From positions 23,386,672 through 23,450,671 of the forward strand of contig NC_089277.1 of the NCBI RefSeq assembly GCF_963678975.1: 64,000 bases of DNA, in the 5' to 3' direction. Both the position numbers and the translations under genes were made by a program. This stretch comes from Dysidea avara (taxonomy: Eukaryota > Porifera > Demospongiae > Dictyoceratida > Dysideidae). Shown in pieces: positions 19,352-33,800 of this stretch (position 1 is its first letter; each line of letters opens with the position of its first letter). A model generated the notes under the pieces. That model saw only the letters and a program-made list of their open reading frames with translations. It searched no databases and was not told where the DNA came from.

Positions 19352-21591
19352 CTACAAAAAGAAATGACACTTTTGTGTTACAAGTTTTAAATAAACATAA
19401 TGTTGCCACAAAAAAGAGCACCTAAAAGTAATAAAATTGTTATGGAAAAATCAACAATAGCACATTACATACAATATACATATCCCCACTATAACAAGTA
19501 TATACAACTGTTATACAGTATAGCTAATCCATGACACAAGAATATGACACATGGTTACTAGAATGTGTGATATAATGTTAACAACATTAGCATACGTACA
19601 GTAGGCATGGTAAATAAAGAATTTTCATGTGGCCATACCATCTTTTTTTAAAAACTTTTTTGGGTGATGATTGTAACTCCAATATCCAGTGTTTTGAACG
19701 GTAATATTAGCAAAGTGTTATGTGAATGATACAGACATGGTGCTACACTGTCGCTAATAGTGACCAACCTTCCTGTACCACAAGGTTTCCAGTCTGTTGT
19801 TATGTGACAGAAACCTCATGAAGAAAAGGTTTGTAGCACACTCTGGCCAGAACAGTAGCCATACAACAGTTTGCACTCTGTTGTGCATGCGTTTCTCTAT
19901 TCATCACTGTGACCAATCAACATCTCCAAAAGCTGGACAGTAGTCAGAGCATGGATAAAGAATCTTTCAAGTGCAACTGTGCTAATTGCATACTGTATAG
20001 CTGCAAAGATTGGTGGGAGGAAACTTTGGCAAATTTGTAATGATGGATTTTGGCAAGAAAAAAGTTTGGTGAATTTAGTAGATCTACTAACAAATTTGCA
20101 TTGGACAAATGAAGATTTTAGTTTGTTAAAACACCACTCACTTGCCAAATTCACCAAACTCTCCAGCCAGCCAGGTAGCCATTATCTTTTAGTAAATGAC
20201 TGCCTCACTGTGGTCTGACTCTGTAGCTAAATTATGCTTGTGAGGATACCCCCCCAAGGGAAAACAAGATTTCAGATATTCCACTACTAAGATAGAACCT
20301 GTTGTGTGACGGCGTGTAGCACATGTCCTGTTTTCACAGGCAACATTAGGTTGATCGACTCCCTTCTTAGGAGGTGGGGATGTAGGGTGATTTTTGCAAG
20401 CCAGGATGTGACACTAGAATTTGTCAGCCTCATATTCCAGGGATGGGTACGGGCATGCATGACATTGCATACATGGGTGCATTTACTGCACCATCAAATG
20501 TCATTCCCATCTTCCCCAGTTCGGGCAGCAGGTGGGGATTTGTCACCCAAACTTGTCCTCAGAATAGGGGTACTTGCAACAAGCATGGGCATATTGTTAG
20601 TGATTCCCAGGGTAATGTCAAACACAAATTTTGCCCCAGGGATGGAGAACTGGTCATACAGTTTTTGCAAATCCCTGCCTGACTTAGGCGTGACATCAGT
20701 GCATTACGATTGACACGGCATCATACAAATATACAAACACTTCCAACTTGTTAATACCATGATAGAATTTTCATTTACAGACTGGTTTTGTGTACTGTGT
20801 GTAGCTTTCAACTGTTGCAGGACATCTAATTAATTTTATTGATTGTGGGCTTGGTTTTTAGGCTTGTGACTAGTCGACGCAAACGTAAGGGGCGGGTGCC
20901 AATAGTAATTTAAAAGGGTGGAATGGGTGTGCTGCTACTCAGTTTTATAAGAGATTGGCCAACCTTTTGAGTGCAAAGCATTCTTATGGAATAGTGATGG
21001 AATGGCTGAAATGTAAATTAAGCTTTTTTGTTGAGATCTGCAATTATGTGCATTCACGGTGCCAGGTCCAGTTTGTGCTGTCCTGTTGCTGAGGCACCAA
21101 TTGCTGTGCAGGTTGCTGAGGCCCATATTTAAGTTTGTATTTGCTTATTATGTACTGTTTTATCTTTTTTTAAATAATAATAATAATACAAGCTGAGGAT
21201 AACTGTTTATCATCAACGCAGGCATAGATAATGTAGGGGTGTCTATTATCTATGATACAGGTTATCTTTTATGTGTTCCACTCTATTTGACAATTTATTG
21301 ACATTTCTCATTAAGACAAAAAAAAAATGTTGCCAATTTCCTCTTCCCCATGTCAGTGGCTTACTAGTGTGCAGTTTGAAAGTACAGCTATATGTGAAAA
21401 TGTCTTGTCTACTATATAATTATGCACTTATAGCTATTGAATTTCTATGCTATATCAGGCAAAAGTTCATAATAAAGAGTTGCATTATATTGCAGCTTAG
21501 TAGCTTTAAAAATGAACTATAATACATACAACAATCTGTTTGTGAGTGAGCATTATTTACAAGGAAATTGCACCTATTAAAATATGTATGA
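19352..21591. other. Spacer between CRYL1 copy 2 and transporter copy B
   Basis: This is the second copy of the 114-2290 spacer, with small and medium indels. It includes the degenerate foldback segment at about 20290-20700 and GGCGGG-type remnants near 20880. A (TAA)n stretch lies near 21173-21187. No coding exon was recognised; the missing first transporter exon may be here. Confidence 0.55.
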
Positions 21592-24500
21592 TTAACTTTT
21601 CTTCTTCATCTCTTCCTTAAATTTAAGTAGTTCTTTGTGATATTGGGCTCGCCACTGACACTTCTCTTCCAGTTTATCCAACGGTGTCTGCTTGTTGTAG
21701 TGTTCACTTAACTTAGCTAACGTGTCTCCACTAAGATCCCTGGCTGTGGTGTGTTCATCTGTAACTACTCTTTTGATGTTGGCACCAAATTTCTCACAGT
21801 AATCCTTTATTCCTGTGCATATAATACGTAGGTGTGTATGTCACTATACATATAGGATACAATGGAATACATATTGTTTTGTCAGTGAGGGCGAGTTAAG
21901 GGACTGAAGACAAGTTGATGTTATGTTACCTCTAAAAAGCAGGCGCCCATGCAGTTAATACTACCCCACTCTGACTAAATAGGCAATTACTCAACCATGT
22001 ATATAATTTAGCTTATATTCATACTATCAATTCAGCTAGATAATTAGATTTATAAATACTGTAATTTATAATTCATGATTTGTAATTTAGTTATTACATT
22101 GCTAAGGAAGTGTAACTCTAACAAACCACTTTAAACTGTAAATTACTCATAGACAACTGTGTATTTATCATGTATTATCACGCGAAGTTTGAGAAAGCCT
22201 TGAGGCTGCCCTTTATTGTTGTTCATGTACATACAGGACACGTTCTTCAAAGGGATTCATTATTTCTGGTAGCCTACGAAGCCAGATAGGTACATTGTTT
22301 TTCGGTTGCTTTATGCCTCTACTGGGCATTCATAACGTCTTCAGGAACTCACTTTACCTGTTGTTAAAGCTGGCACAAATAAACCAGCTCACAGCAAAAG
22401 CTTATCTATCGGGAAGTGGTTCTGTGCAGCCTTCATTTCATATATGAAGGCTGCTTTTGACACAAAACTGTTTGCTCATGTGAGCTAAATGACACAGACA
22501 CACACATGCACACCAAAAAAATCACAGTAATCAGGCGCATGCCCCACAGCCAACCTTTAGCTGGCTGTGAGGCATGCACCTGGTTAAAAATATGGCCTCG
22601 ATAAAGAGGTAGCCATATTATAAAGTATTTAGTATACTGACCTACTAGAGATGGCCACTATATTGAGGTGGTCATACTAAAGGGGTGGCTGCTAAGCAAG
22701 GCTTCACTGTATGGCAATCTCAGAAAATTATGCATCATGCAATTGTAGGAGAAAAGCCTGTGTGTAATGTTTTCATAGTTATTCCCAACCCAGCCTTGAA
22801 ATTAGGTTGGGTCACTGGATTCAAATGGGTCACATTTTGATTGGATGTGTGAAATGCATTAATTAGTGTGGTAGTGATGTAGTGTGGTAGTGATGAAGTG
22901 TACTAACACGTCATAGTCTAGTCCTAGCTTCTTTCTGTGAGTCACACCCACTTAACAGGTATTAGTGTTACTGTATTAGTAGGCATACATGGAGCCATGC
23001 CCATTTATCAATAAGTGTATTGCAGACTGTAGGTACAGTATGCATGATTTCATCTCCATTACTGTCTGCAAGATTACGTGGAGCCACCCACATCAATTGG
23101 TGTACAAATCAATGTGATTATATAAATTCACAGTTATTGTATAATGAGTCATAGTCTATTATTGTAGCAAGCCAGATTTCTTTGTGGGCCATGCCCACCA
23201 ATCGAGAATGTGTGATGTTTGTTGAAATTACATGTAGTAGGTACATATGCACAAGGCCACACTATTTATAGTAAACGTGTTTTGCTATCTGTGGACATAC
23301 TTTGTACCATGCTCACTGACTGACTGATAGTTTCTAAACTTATCTGTTTGGTTATTGTATTGCTACCCATTTAATATTCTAGTGGAGTGCCCAAAATGTA
23401 GTTCTTGGTGCACACCTCAGTTTTAATCAATCAGGGTCAGACCGGGATTGCTATCCAGGCCAGTGGGTCAGTGACTGGTTTTAACGCTGGATCAAATAGG
23501 CTAAAGACATTTGCAGGTACAATATGTAAAGTCACGCAATATATAGTAGCAGAAGGACTATATGCCAAAGATCACAGAGTGGGAAACTGGGTCCCACCTG
23601 AGTCTTAACCATTGAGCAAGGTACGAAAGTTTGATGTTTGCTACATTTGTTTACTATTAACAAGTCCCCATGCTACAGGCTGTAACAAGGCAGGAGCTCA
23701 TCAAACATGCCACAAGGAGTTGTTCAAGGGGACTTGATAACATAGTAGTACATAAAAATTCTACTAATAAAAGAGTAAAAGCTTACCATCAGCATTTAGG
23801 TGCATGGTTTCCAGTGGACCAACAAATGCATAACGTAAGCCCAACCCCTCAGTGAAGGCAGCATCAACATCTTCTGGTGAGCAAACACAATCCTATAATA
23901 CAAAACGGACGTACAATACAGTTTACTGTTTGTACAGTATATATAAATAAATAGACTTCAACCTGAAACTGTTGTCATCTCTCCAAATGCGTGCTAGATT
24001 ACACATACAAGTCTAGACATACAATGAAATGGTCACACATTTCACAAATCTACATACAGATTTCATTACTCCCTGTACCACTACAGTGGGAGAGTCAGTT
24101 ACCCAAGTGGGATTATGGGGGAAGAAATACCAATACCAACTGGTCAGTTAGAGTAGTAAAGAGGTGTGGCATTTTATTAGAATAAAATATGTATGCTCTA
24201 TTAGAGTATATAGAGCTCTGACGTAATTGATCATTAATATGCTTTCCAGTTGAACTGGCCAGCACAGAAATTATGTTTGTTGCTGTGTACTTTTCAATCA
24301 TGCGAACACACTTCAGACAGCTGACTCTCCACTACATAGGCACTTATCACGATACATCATATGTGTGTAATGACACTGTAGAACACATCACCTCTACTAA
24401 TCTCCAAGCCTCCATGATGATGGCATACTGTAGTCGGTTGATCACAAAACCATTAAGCTCCTTCTTCCCCACGACTGGCACCTTACCAAGTTCCTTCATC

Positions 24501-27500
24501 AAGTCAACAGTTCTTTCTACCACCTCTTGAGAGGTATGTACAGATGGGATGATCTCTATCACTGGGACATAAAGTGGTGGATTAGCCTACACAAGAACAG
24601 TACAGTGAGCACAGAACACACTCAGGTCAATGTTATTTCAATGTCATTTCTGGATTTGTAACTACTACAATGGTGATGAAACCTGATATATAGAGACACC
24701 TATGGGACCAAGTATTGGGTGGCTTTGTTACAAAGGTGAAAGGTCATGAAGGTTTGCCATTGTTATGTGGTATGTTACCAGGTTTTGTGAAACATCACCA
24801 CTTGTGCAACAAAAACATCACCAATACGCAGTAGCACCTCTACATACATGACAATTTTGACACCTTAAACCATTGGGACTGCTTTCTGCAGTTTATAGAA
24901 ATGTACAAGCCACTACTTGTCTGTCCTTGGTCCTACTGTACACTGGAGTGATTTCATTGCTGACAAAGTCTAGTTTATTACTAAAACAATTTTTCTGAAA
25001 ATCATGTGTACATATCATATCTGAAGAAGAATGTTATATCAACCAAGATAGTTGGTAATAATTAAAGTAGGAAACTTAGTATCAGGAAGGAACTAGTCTG
25101 GTGTAGCTGACCCGCGCGTGTAGCGCGAGGGTCTGGTGACAGCCACATTCAGTACCTATGCCAGCCTTACGAAAAACTGGTACATCCAATCAGATCGCTT
25201 AGTGACAAATTAACATTCTATGACGTTATTCCTGATTAGCCCACTGATTATGGCGAGCTTCTTATGCCTTTTCCACAACCAGCACAAATGTAAAGGTTTG
25301 TAGAGGAATTCAAGTGCAAGTACAGTAGCTGTCGCGCTCTGTTACCGGAAACTGTCCACGTGTTTCGTGCGTATTTTCAAATTTAATTGCATTCCATCTG
25401 CACAGGTACTGAATGTGGCTGTCACCAGACCCTCGCACTATGCCAGACTAGGAAGGAACATGGATGCTTTACAATGAGTTTATGTGCGTAAATGTCATAT
25501 ATATATATAGTGTGTACATACGCTTTGTGGTTAAGTACATGTACACATGTGACTGAATTTGACAAAACAAGGCTTCGACGCACAAAGCTTCGTTAGGAGA
25601 TATGACGATTTTAAGTGATCATTGTGTAATAACTTCCCAGTGCCTACAGCTGTGCAAACAAAATTTGCACCAATTATTCATCTATTTACTAGCTATCAGT
25701 GAGTGGGTGTATACATTTCTGATACCAAAAATTTGCCCTGTTTTGGGCAGCTTTTTTCGAGCGGGTAATAATATCACAGGTGGTAGTAATAGGGTGAGAG
25801 GGTGGTGGGTGGGCTTATAGGGGTATAAAATGAAGTAAGAAGACGATTGGAATCCAGAGGCCAAGTTTGGGCTCTCCATGGCCCTCAAATCACTCCAAAT
25901 TGACTGAGAACACTATTGGCGAGCTCTCTGTGAAGTCCCAGCTCACTGCACACCGTTATCACAAAGCCATGGCCATTTAATGGCGCCACTCTCCCACTCG
26001 TGGCTTTGACAGGGTCGGAAGAAAGCTGCTACAGAAACCAGACTTGCCAGTCCTGAAGGAAGTACAGTGTGGAATGTGATAGTGTATTAGACCAGCAATC
26101 CATTTCTGGTAAAAACATAAGTTTGATTGTGTGTGTGTGGAAGCCTTGTTATATGAAATCCGGTCACATATGTACAGTAGAACACAGTTTGGCTGATCAT
26201 ACATTCACAGACAAAATGTTTTCACCTTGATAGTGGCAGCATTAAATAGATGTACCGTATGTACTATATTGTCATCCTAAAATAAGAATATGGTGAGCCA
26301 AATAGACCTTTTTACAGTGTGGTTACTAGGAATATGTTCCATTGTGCTTAAGGTATATATACTGTACAACAACAAAATTTGGTAGTAAACTAATTTGGTG
26401 AATTGGTGATTCATCACCGAACTACCAAATTGAAAGTTTGTCAATATTATTATCATACCTTGTGTCAAAGTTTATGGTAGCAGTTGTTGAAGTATGTTTC
26501 AATAAACCAAGTGTGGCTTTGTGGATACCACTTAACCACACCTTACTGGTTAATTAGCATGGTTCCACACATGCAAATAGGTGTAGCTCACGACAGAAGC
26601 TGTCTGCTTTAAGATTAGAGTAGAACTCGTACTCAATTAGTGGGCATGGCTCCACATAACCTTGCAGACAGCAACAGACATGGACTTGTGCGAAACCATT
26701 GATGAATGGGTGAGGCTCTACGTATGCCTACATACAGAAACACACAATCCTGCTAAATGGAAGAAAGAAATTGGGCTGCTGCTGAACCAGGATATTCTTC
26801 TATAAAGTGAGGATGACCCATCCTAGTTTCAATCATGAAAGCGACCTTGCCAGATGTATGTAGTGACCGAATCAAACAATACAGCACAAAAAGGATTGTA
26901 CAGCATGCACGTTTCATCCTTCTGTTAGCTTCCACCATGTACAACTTTGCATGCAATGGTGCACCGCCAATAATTTAGTGAGAGCATTTCACCAATTAAA
27001 TTTTTACCAACTGCAATTTTAAAGCAAATCACAAATATTAGTTTCATCAATGTTTGTTGTTGTACGGTATACGTACGCATGTATGTATGTACTGCATGTG
27101 TGAGAAAAAAAATTATTATTCTTACAGGGTGGGACACAATGCACTGGCTCTTATGCTTGAGGTCAGAAGTGAAAGAAGACACTGGAATACATGATGTGGA
27201 ACTAGCCATGATCACTTTGTCACTAGCAAACTCATCCAGTGATGAGAAAACCTCCTTCTTCAGCTCAACAATTTCTGGGACACACTCCTACATTGACAGG
27301 ACAGGAACAGTGTAGCAACACATGAGCAACAATGACAATCAACATGCTCATTTAAACATCTCTATCAAAATAAAGATTTAGTTGAGTGGAATCCAATTTA
27401 CCTATTAGATACGTACTTACTATAGATGTAGCACGTAAAATAACAATTGGTTTAACTACTCTATAATCATTTAATGATTAGAAAAATGCACCAATTAAGC

Positions 27501-29666
27501 AAGTCATCTTCAACTTTAAGGCAGCAGAATTGAGTATGACAGCCAACATATTGCTATAAGCCACAAACAGAGTGGACATTACATTATGATAAGTATGATC
27601 AATACAGCATGTGGTCATTTTTCCACACACAACACCATCATCACAAACACATACCGGTAAGCTTCAAGTTGTTTAGCTCTGTGTAATATGCACTCTAAAT
27701 TCCAACAGTGCTACCATGGAAACATAATACGTAGTTGTTGTGCTACCATGTGTGTGTGCATGCCATGGTATTTGAGTGGTATAAATTACAGAACATGTTG
27801 AGATTTATATGACACCTCACCTGTACATATATAGTACCGTCCATAGCCTCTTTGAGGTTTTCAGTTAGTGTTAGTTTCTTGATCAGTTCACTAGCATCAC
27901 AGCCACCCTCCTTCTGCATCTTCTCCAGTTCTGATGAAATATAGCCTTGGGCCGTTTTAAGTTGTGACATTTGAGTATCAAATAAGACCACCTCATAGCC
28001 AGCACGTAAAAACATCTACACATGTGTGAAAAAATACACCTAGAAATGCAGTAACAAAACAACAAAGAATTAAATCTATAGGATGGTATACATGTTAGGA
28101 TCATACTGAAGTACTAAAAAGTGTATCTATTTTTACTGAAATGGTTTTTAACTTATTGTTTTCTAAACCATTGGTATTCATCTCTGTTAAACTTTTATAT
28201 ATGAATGGTATTACAGTGATGATCGAGTATAACGTAATACACAGTGACACACACACACACACGCAAACAAAAACTACATACCAGTCCCCAGCTCTTGCCG
28301 ATCACACCACTGCATACAAAAATAAGAACATGTACACCTGAAATACATGTATGTTACACTGTTTAATGAGAATCATGAACAAATAAGGCTCTAGCTTAGC
28401 ATCATATCATGTGCAACATTAACACCATATCCACTATGCTACATGTATACACACATACGGCTATACATTACACATTTATAACTACAATGAATGCAAAACG
28501 CACATAAAAAGTCTGTAGTGTTTGTACGTATGAACTGTGCCATCTGATCTTACCATTAACAATAAATGTGCATACAATTTGTCTGTAAAGTATAGCTAGT
28601 ATGCACATATGTAGGTGAGGTTGTTACTGGAGGTCAACAATTTTCGTCTCAGAATAGTTGCCGTGGTCTAATTGGACTTCAGTATTCACCTAACGGTATA
28701 CCTCCTGCAGGTTACTAACCCTCCCAGGAGGATCACATGCACTACACTGTAGCTTGAACCATAGAACTTGTTTAATACGGTATCTGTGGCTATGTAAAAC
28801 AACAACTGCTTTTTTTATTGCAATCTATCATTTATAATGTACAGGCATATTATGCAGTTCCCTCTATAAGTCTCTATACTGCACACTATATTGTACTTTG
28901 TGTGGGAGGATCAAAGCGATGCCTCGTATCGTATTGTCCATACAGTACTAATCAGCTGCATAACTGTACTGTATGATTCATACAATACAGTTATGCAGCT
29001 AATTGGGCAAATACAGAACACTTGAGCAATTACAGTACAGCTATGCGGAGAATTTATTTAAGGAATGTTACGTAAACAACACACTGTAAATTGCTAAAAC
29101 CAGCCAAACTAATCCTACCAGTTCATTCTACAGCTAGGAATAGATTGTATAAACACTTACTGATCGTCTGATCATGAAGCTTTTTAAACATGACTCCACC
29201 AAGACTGCACGAATGATCACGTGCGTGACATTGTAAACTGCTAAAACTATAACCAAACTAATCCTATTAGTTCATTCTACGACTAGAAATAGATTATAAG
29301 AACACATACTGATAATATCCTTATCACCGAAAATCACAGCAGTTTGAGTACTAGAGAAAATCACTCCAAGCCAGACGTGACCAAGAAGTACAATATAACA
29401 CTTAAAGCACCGCCTTGCTAGTGTGTATGAAAAATACAGTACTCGGGGGGGGTGTCTCGAGGCAAATACAGCACGAGGCGAAGCCGAGTGCTGTATTAGT
29501 CTCTTGACACACACCCTCATACTGTATTTTCCGTACACACGCATGGCGGTGCTTTAACTCTAACAAACAGGTGTAGTGTATTAGGAATACTATCACATCA
29601 TTAACATACTTACCTGCCAATAATGGCAACTTTTCCCTTGTTAGTATTCACTGAAGACTCTGCCAT
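21592..29666 (-). CDS. CRYL1: Lambda-crystallin-like dehydrogenase (CRYL1 family), copy 2
   Basis: The tandem paralogue of the gene at 2291-11274. Seven exons: 29666-29614, 28309-28282, 28015-27821, 27287-27126, 24586-24392, 23892-23787 and 21812-21592. Exon lengths (53, 28, 195, 162, 195, 106, 221) and phases are identical to copy 1. It codes for 319 aa without interruption. It keeps GSGVIG, SSTS, His145, Glu157 and Asn196. I count 17 substitutions against copy 1, including T7N, two near residue 212 and at residue 246 (DGVC to DCVC, NAG to NAD), R to C and E to Q in the C-terminal EKRQWRAE segment, and a different last residue (Ser rather than Ile). All catalytic residues are unchanged, so both enzymes are probably active. 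It is divergent from myosin VI, the starts being 1162 bp apart. Confidence 0.93.
24680..26686. other. 2.0-kb segment present only in CRYL1 copy 2 (intron 4)
   Basis: Aligning the two introns, copy 1 passes directly from GATGGTGATGA (about 6270) to CTTGTGCGCAGCC. In copy 2 the same words are separated by about 2 kb (24680-26686). The inserted stretch contains the 9-bp-duplication element at 25094-25450. Near 26375-26440 it carries a short inverted repeat of AAATTTGGTAG...CTACCAAATT type. No gene was recognised in it. It is either a composite insertion or a deletion from copy 1. Confidence 0.65.
25094..25450. mobile_element. Foldback element with 9-bp duplication, TAGTCT...AGACTA family
   Basis: Starts TAGTCTGGTGTAGCTGACCC and ends with ...GCCAGACTA. 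GGAAGGAAC is duplicated perfectly at 25085-25093 and 25451-25459. The interior has inverted GGGTCTGGTGACAGCCACAT and GTGGCTGTCACCAGACCC near the two ends. About 357 bp with no coding sequence. Shares the outer TAGTCT...AGACTA ends and 9-bp target length with 2638-3003 and 30522-30618, but a different interior. Confidence 0.85.
29406..29553. mobile_element. TTAA-flanked MITE
   Basis: Termini AGCACCGCC and GGCGGTGCT bound 148 bp and are flanked by TTAA on both sides (29402-29405 and 29554-29557). Inner inverted words AAAATACAGTA/TACTGTATTTT extend the arms. A central hairpin pairs TACAGCAC with GTGCTGTA. TTAA targets are typical of piggyBac-type elements; assignment is inference. It lies in intron 1 of CRYL1 copy 2. 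Confidence 0.75.
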
Positions 29667-30827
29667 TATAATTTAGTCTACTGGAAAACACAATAAGTAC
29701 ATACATACACACTATCCACAGGGTATTTGATAAGACAATATGGTGCTCCATTGGCCCAGTGTGAACACAAAATGATGCACACAACTCATGACCTCTGTTC
29801 CAATTTTCTCAGCACTAGTTCAGCTTTGTGACTAATACACATCAAACATAAGCTGATTGGTCCAGTGGTATACTACTGGTGGAGCAGTAGATGTCTGGGT
29901 TGGGCCAGTTTGGCTCATAGGGTCAAAACAATTTAAAGTTACTGTATGTACGTAAGGTAGGAAATTCTGAGGGATAAAATTTCAAGGTTGGGGTTCAGTC
30001 AACATTTCACCAGAAGATATTTATGAGGATACATGGAGAATACAGCAGGTAAAATAGTCAGCCTGTTATTTATGATGCTGTAAATACTTTTGTCGATACA
30101 GTAAAAAAAAGTCAAGAATTTATAGCTGTACAGTACAATACAACAGAAAGTAATACACAAGTACACGTTCAAGACACTAGTTTCATAGTCAATGAACAAT
30201 AAGCATTGAGAATTACAACAGGTAATTGAGGACATACCAGATGGACAATGATTTAGTCAACATATACTGGCTGTGCTTTTACCTGTATTTACACATATAT
30301 AACAAGCATGTGTCATGGTCATGGCTTAATTAACACCACGGGTTGTGTATGTCTGTGTCAGCAAACAAATAAAGCAAAACTTCATGAAGATGCTAATGAT
30401 GTGAAGTATATTTTTGGTTTCCGGATAAACAAATAACTCAATAAGGAAAATCCTGGCCAAATACAGATGGTGCAGACGCCCATGCACAATTCCCACACAT
30501 ATCTTCGATGCTACATAAGGATAGTCTCGCGTGGCCAGACCCTTTCCGCGCAGCCGCGGCGCTTATAATTTCCAATCGATAAGCGGCTGCGCGGAAAGGG
30601 TCTGGCCACGCGAGACTAACATAAGGATTTTCCGCCGGCAATATTACATGCCCACAGAGGCATAACCATACTCATCATTTTATTCACAATTATAAATTAT
30701 AAAGGATAAGTCACGTACACTCACTCACTCACCGCTGCAAGCTTGCAACAACCACACGTGACTGCTACCCTCTCAATTACCCACAGGAAGATTTTCACAT
30801 CAAAGGGGTTTACACCGCGATACAGTG
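29667..30827. promoter_or_regulatory. Divergent intergenic region between CRYL1 copy 2 and myosin VI
   Basis: Neither strand has a recognisable exon. It presumably contains the promoters of both divergent genes, but I can point to no defined core element. It carries the vacant TAA target near 29694 and the 97-bp palindrome at 30522-30618, which lies about 210 bp upstream of the myosin start codon. Confidence 0.45.
30522..30618. mobile_element. 97-bp minimal foldback element, 9-bp duplication, upstream of myosin VI
   Basis: TAGTCTCGCGTGGCCAGACC at the left is perfectly complementary to the right end. The arms run about 38 bp, through GCGCAGCCGC, around a short centre containing TTATAATTTCCAATCGATAA. 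ACATAAGGA flanks it on both sides (30513-30521 and 30619-30627). It is the smallest member of the TAGTCT...AGACTA family. It can form a very stable hairpin in RNA or single-stranded DNA if transcribed with the myosin 5' region. Confidence 0.9.
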
Positions 30828-33800
30828 ATGGACGGGGGAAAGAAGGTGTGGGCTCCTGATCCAGTAGAAGGCTACCAGCTGGGTGTTATAGTGGACGTGG
30901 GGACGGACACGTTGACCGTACAGCCCCTGAGCGCTCCACAGAAGGTATGTCAAGTGTTGTCGCGTTTGTCCACCTAGTTTGTTCTTGGAATGTTCCAGGT
31001 CGTAATACAACTTGTACAATTAATTGATTGCGTGTGTATTATACGTAATGTGGTGTGTTAGAGTGTAGAAGTGTGAATGTATGGTAACCTGGCACCGTTC
31101 AATGTGCGTCAAATGTTTATACCGCCTCAGAATAGCTTCTCAGCTGATCTATGGGCGTGGTTACGAGTCTTTGTGTTGAATATTTAGCTTGATAAGTGTC
31201 TGTAAAGCAGTAGAAGAAATCATGTGCTTAATTGAAGAGCTAAATGCGATATTTTACAGATGCCGAGGGCTTTCCTGTAGCAATTAAGCTTTAATTTGGC
31301 TGCCATGTGTGTTCAATGCAAATGATACCATACCCCACAATATGTGCTGTACACACACACTGGTTACTACACGTACAACTTTTTGGGGGTTGTATTGATG
31401 TGTCTGTGAAGATTGCAATTCGATATTCACAGTGTGTGGCAAGTTTGTGAAATTCAAGAGGCGTTATGACTGTTAGTATCCAATACTACCAAACTAATGC
31501 AAACTTTAAAGGTGCTTTACTTTAAATTTGATCATAGTCCAAGTTTGACCCCTACACGTGTAATTAATACACATACCAGTGGACTTATTTGCATTGGCAA
31601 ACTTAGCTTGGACATCCATGCTATATATGTAGTTACCATATAGTGTGATTTTTTTGAGGTGGAAAAATTTTTGCAGGTAGTCACCATCCAAAATTTCTAG
31701 GGGGAAATTCTCACTTCTTTAGAATCTTTCATGTTTATAATACTCTAACAATGCAAGCTGCAAATTTCGAGGGGAACGTAATGTTGATTGGAAGATTTTC
31801 ATGGACAGCTGCCAGTCCACAAAAATTGCAAAAAAAAAATTTTATCCTTGAAAAACCATATAATATTGAATTTTACATATTATGCATTACCAGTTCTGAT
31901 TTATCAGTTCTCATAGCAATGGTTTACTGAATTGTGTTAATGTAGTCATTGTAAATGTACAGTGTAGCTGTACTGTACATACAGAGGGAAATTTTGACGG
32001 AGGGAAAATTTGGCGAATTAAGCAAAGCATCACAGTCGGTGAATAAAATTTAGCAAATTGTACCAAAGTGCACACCCTTGTTTAATTAATTACCTTCACC
32101 AGTGCCAAAGTTTCTCTCCATATATGTCCCTTAGCTGTTGATGTACTATAGATCTCCCAAACATATGATACCCATGTATACCCCCTGTAGTTTTTCAATA
32201 GTGTGGGGCATGGTGGTTGCTGTATATTGTTCCCAAATTGCTTTTGAAGAATTCAATACTATACATAGTGTATATTGTGAGTATTAAAGTGAATATGTAC
32301 GTGTAGTTATTATACAGTGGTAAACAAAACAGTCATTCATCACTATTGTATGTCCATGAAAGAGTATATGGCTATTGTTGTGATGCCATTGTGTTTGGAT
32401 CATTTCTCCCTGTGTATACTTTCTTTGACTTAATACGAAGATACTAACAATACAAGTGTGTTACAAACACTTTAGTACAGTATATGAGTTGGTAGACGTT
32501 TATTTTGTGTTTGAAGGGGAGAGTATATAGTATACCTACTGTGCACATAGCATCTGTGTGTCTTCCATTTTATCATAGAGATTGGCTAACGATAAGTATA
32601 ACATCATATGCATGACTTACATGTTCTGGTATGAATCAAAATCACTGAGAGATGAAAGTCATTCTTGCACTGATAGCTTCTACATGTGGTACATTCAATT
32701 ATTACTGACGGATTTATGATTGTATCTACTGTACGAGTTCAGCATGTGTGGGACTATTGCTTGATCATAAACAGATTAGTATTGGCTTAATCCTGGCTTC
32801 ATTTCTTGTTAAGTGAAACTGTTTTTGTGTAGCTGGTTTGTAAACAGTTGTACATAAAGAAGCCATTTAGTGTCTCTGGGAGACGACTTAAATTTGGTCA
32901 TTTACCTGCTGGCATGATTATTAATTTGATGATGTTATTACATGACTACACATGCTAGACTGAATCTTTACCTTATTAGGAATTTTTCATGGTTTCCTGT
33001 CTTCCAGTAGACATGCCTATACCTTAAGGGAAGTTGTAGGAAACAGTAAGGAATTTACCCAAGTTGAATAAGTGCTACAAAATGAAATGTTTTACCTGTC
33101 AATATAGAAGTGTGTGGATGAATGTATGTAGTTCAGTGGGGGATAAACGAAAGATTGTAACAATGTAAATATATAATGCATGATATATAGATGTATATGT
33201 GACCCACTGAGCGAAAACCAGACTTGTTTGCATAATTCTGAGATAAATCTGAGATAAATAATGAAGTAAAAAAGTGTGCTACAAAAATAATTTTATGCAT
33301 ATTTGAATTGCTTCAGTAATCAGTGGAAGACATGAATTGAAATATCTAGATTTGCCATTTCATGGAAATTAAGAATATCTTTGTTTTGTTTCTGTACGAC
33401 AAAGCAAATGTGAGTTACATGTATTAGTTTATGTTGCGGTAAAATGAAAGTTTATCACTACTGTTTTTAAGCTTGCTTAATGGCATGGGTGGATATAGGC
33501 CAAAAACTGTACCTTAATGAATGCCTGAGTGTATGGTGAACATACCAGCGTTGAAACCGGGTCACTACTGCTGACCCGGATGACCCGCTGACCCGGATGT
33601 GACCCGGATTAATTAAAGCCGAGGCGTGCGATAAGAGCTATGTTTCGGCTGTCTCGAGCGAGCGAACGAGACTACGTTCGATTCGTGTTGAGTAAATATT
33701 GCAACTTCAGCCTAGCTGTAGGTTGAAGACCAAAAAAAAAAAAAAAAAAAAAAAAGGTCATCACCTACTAAAAATAGCTACCCCTCAGGCTGAGCGTATG

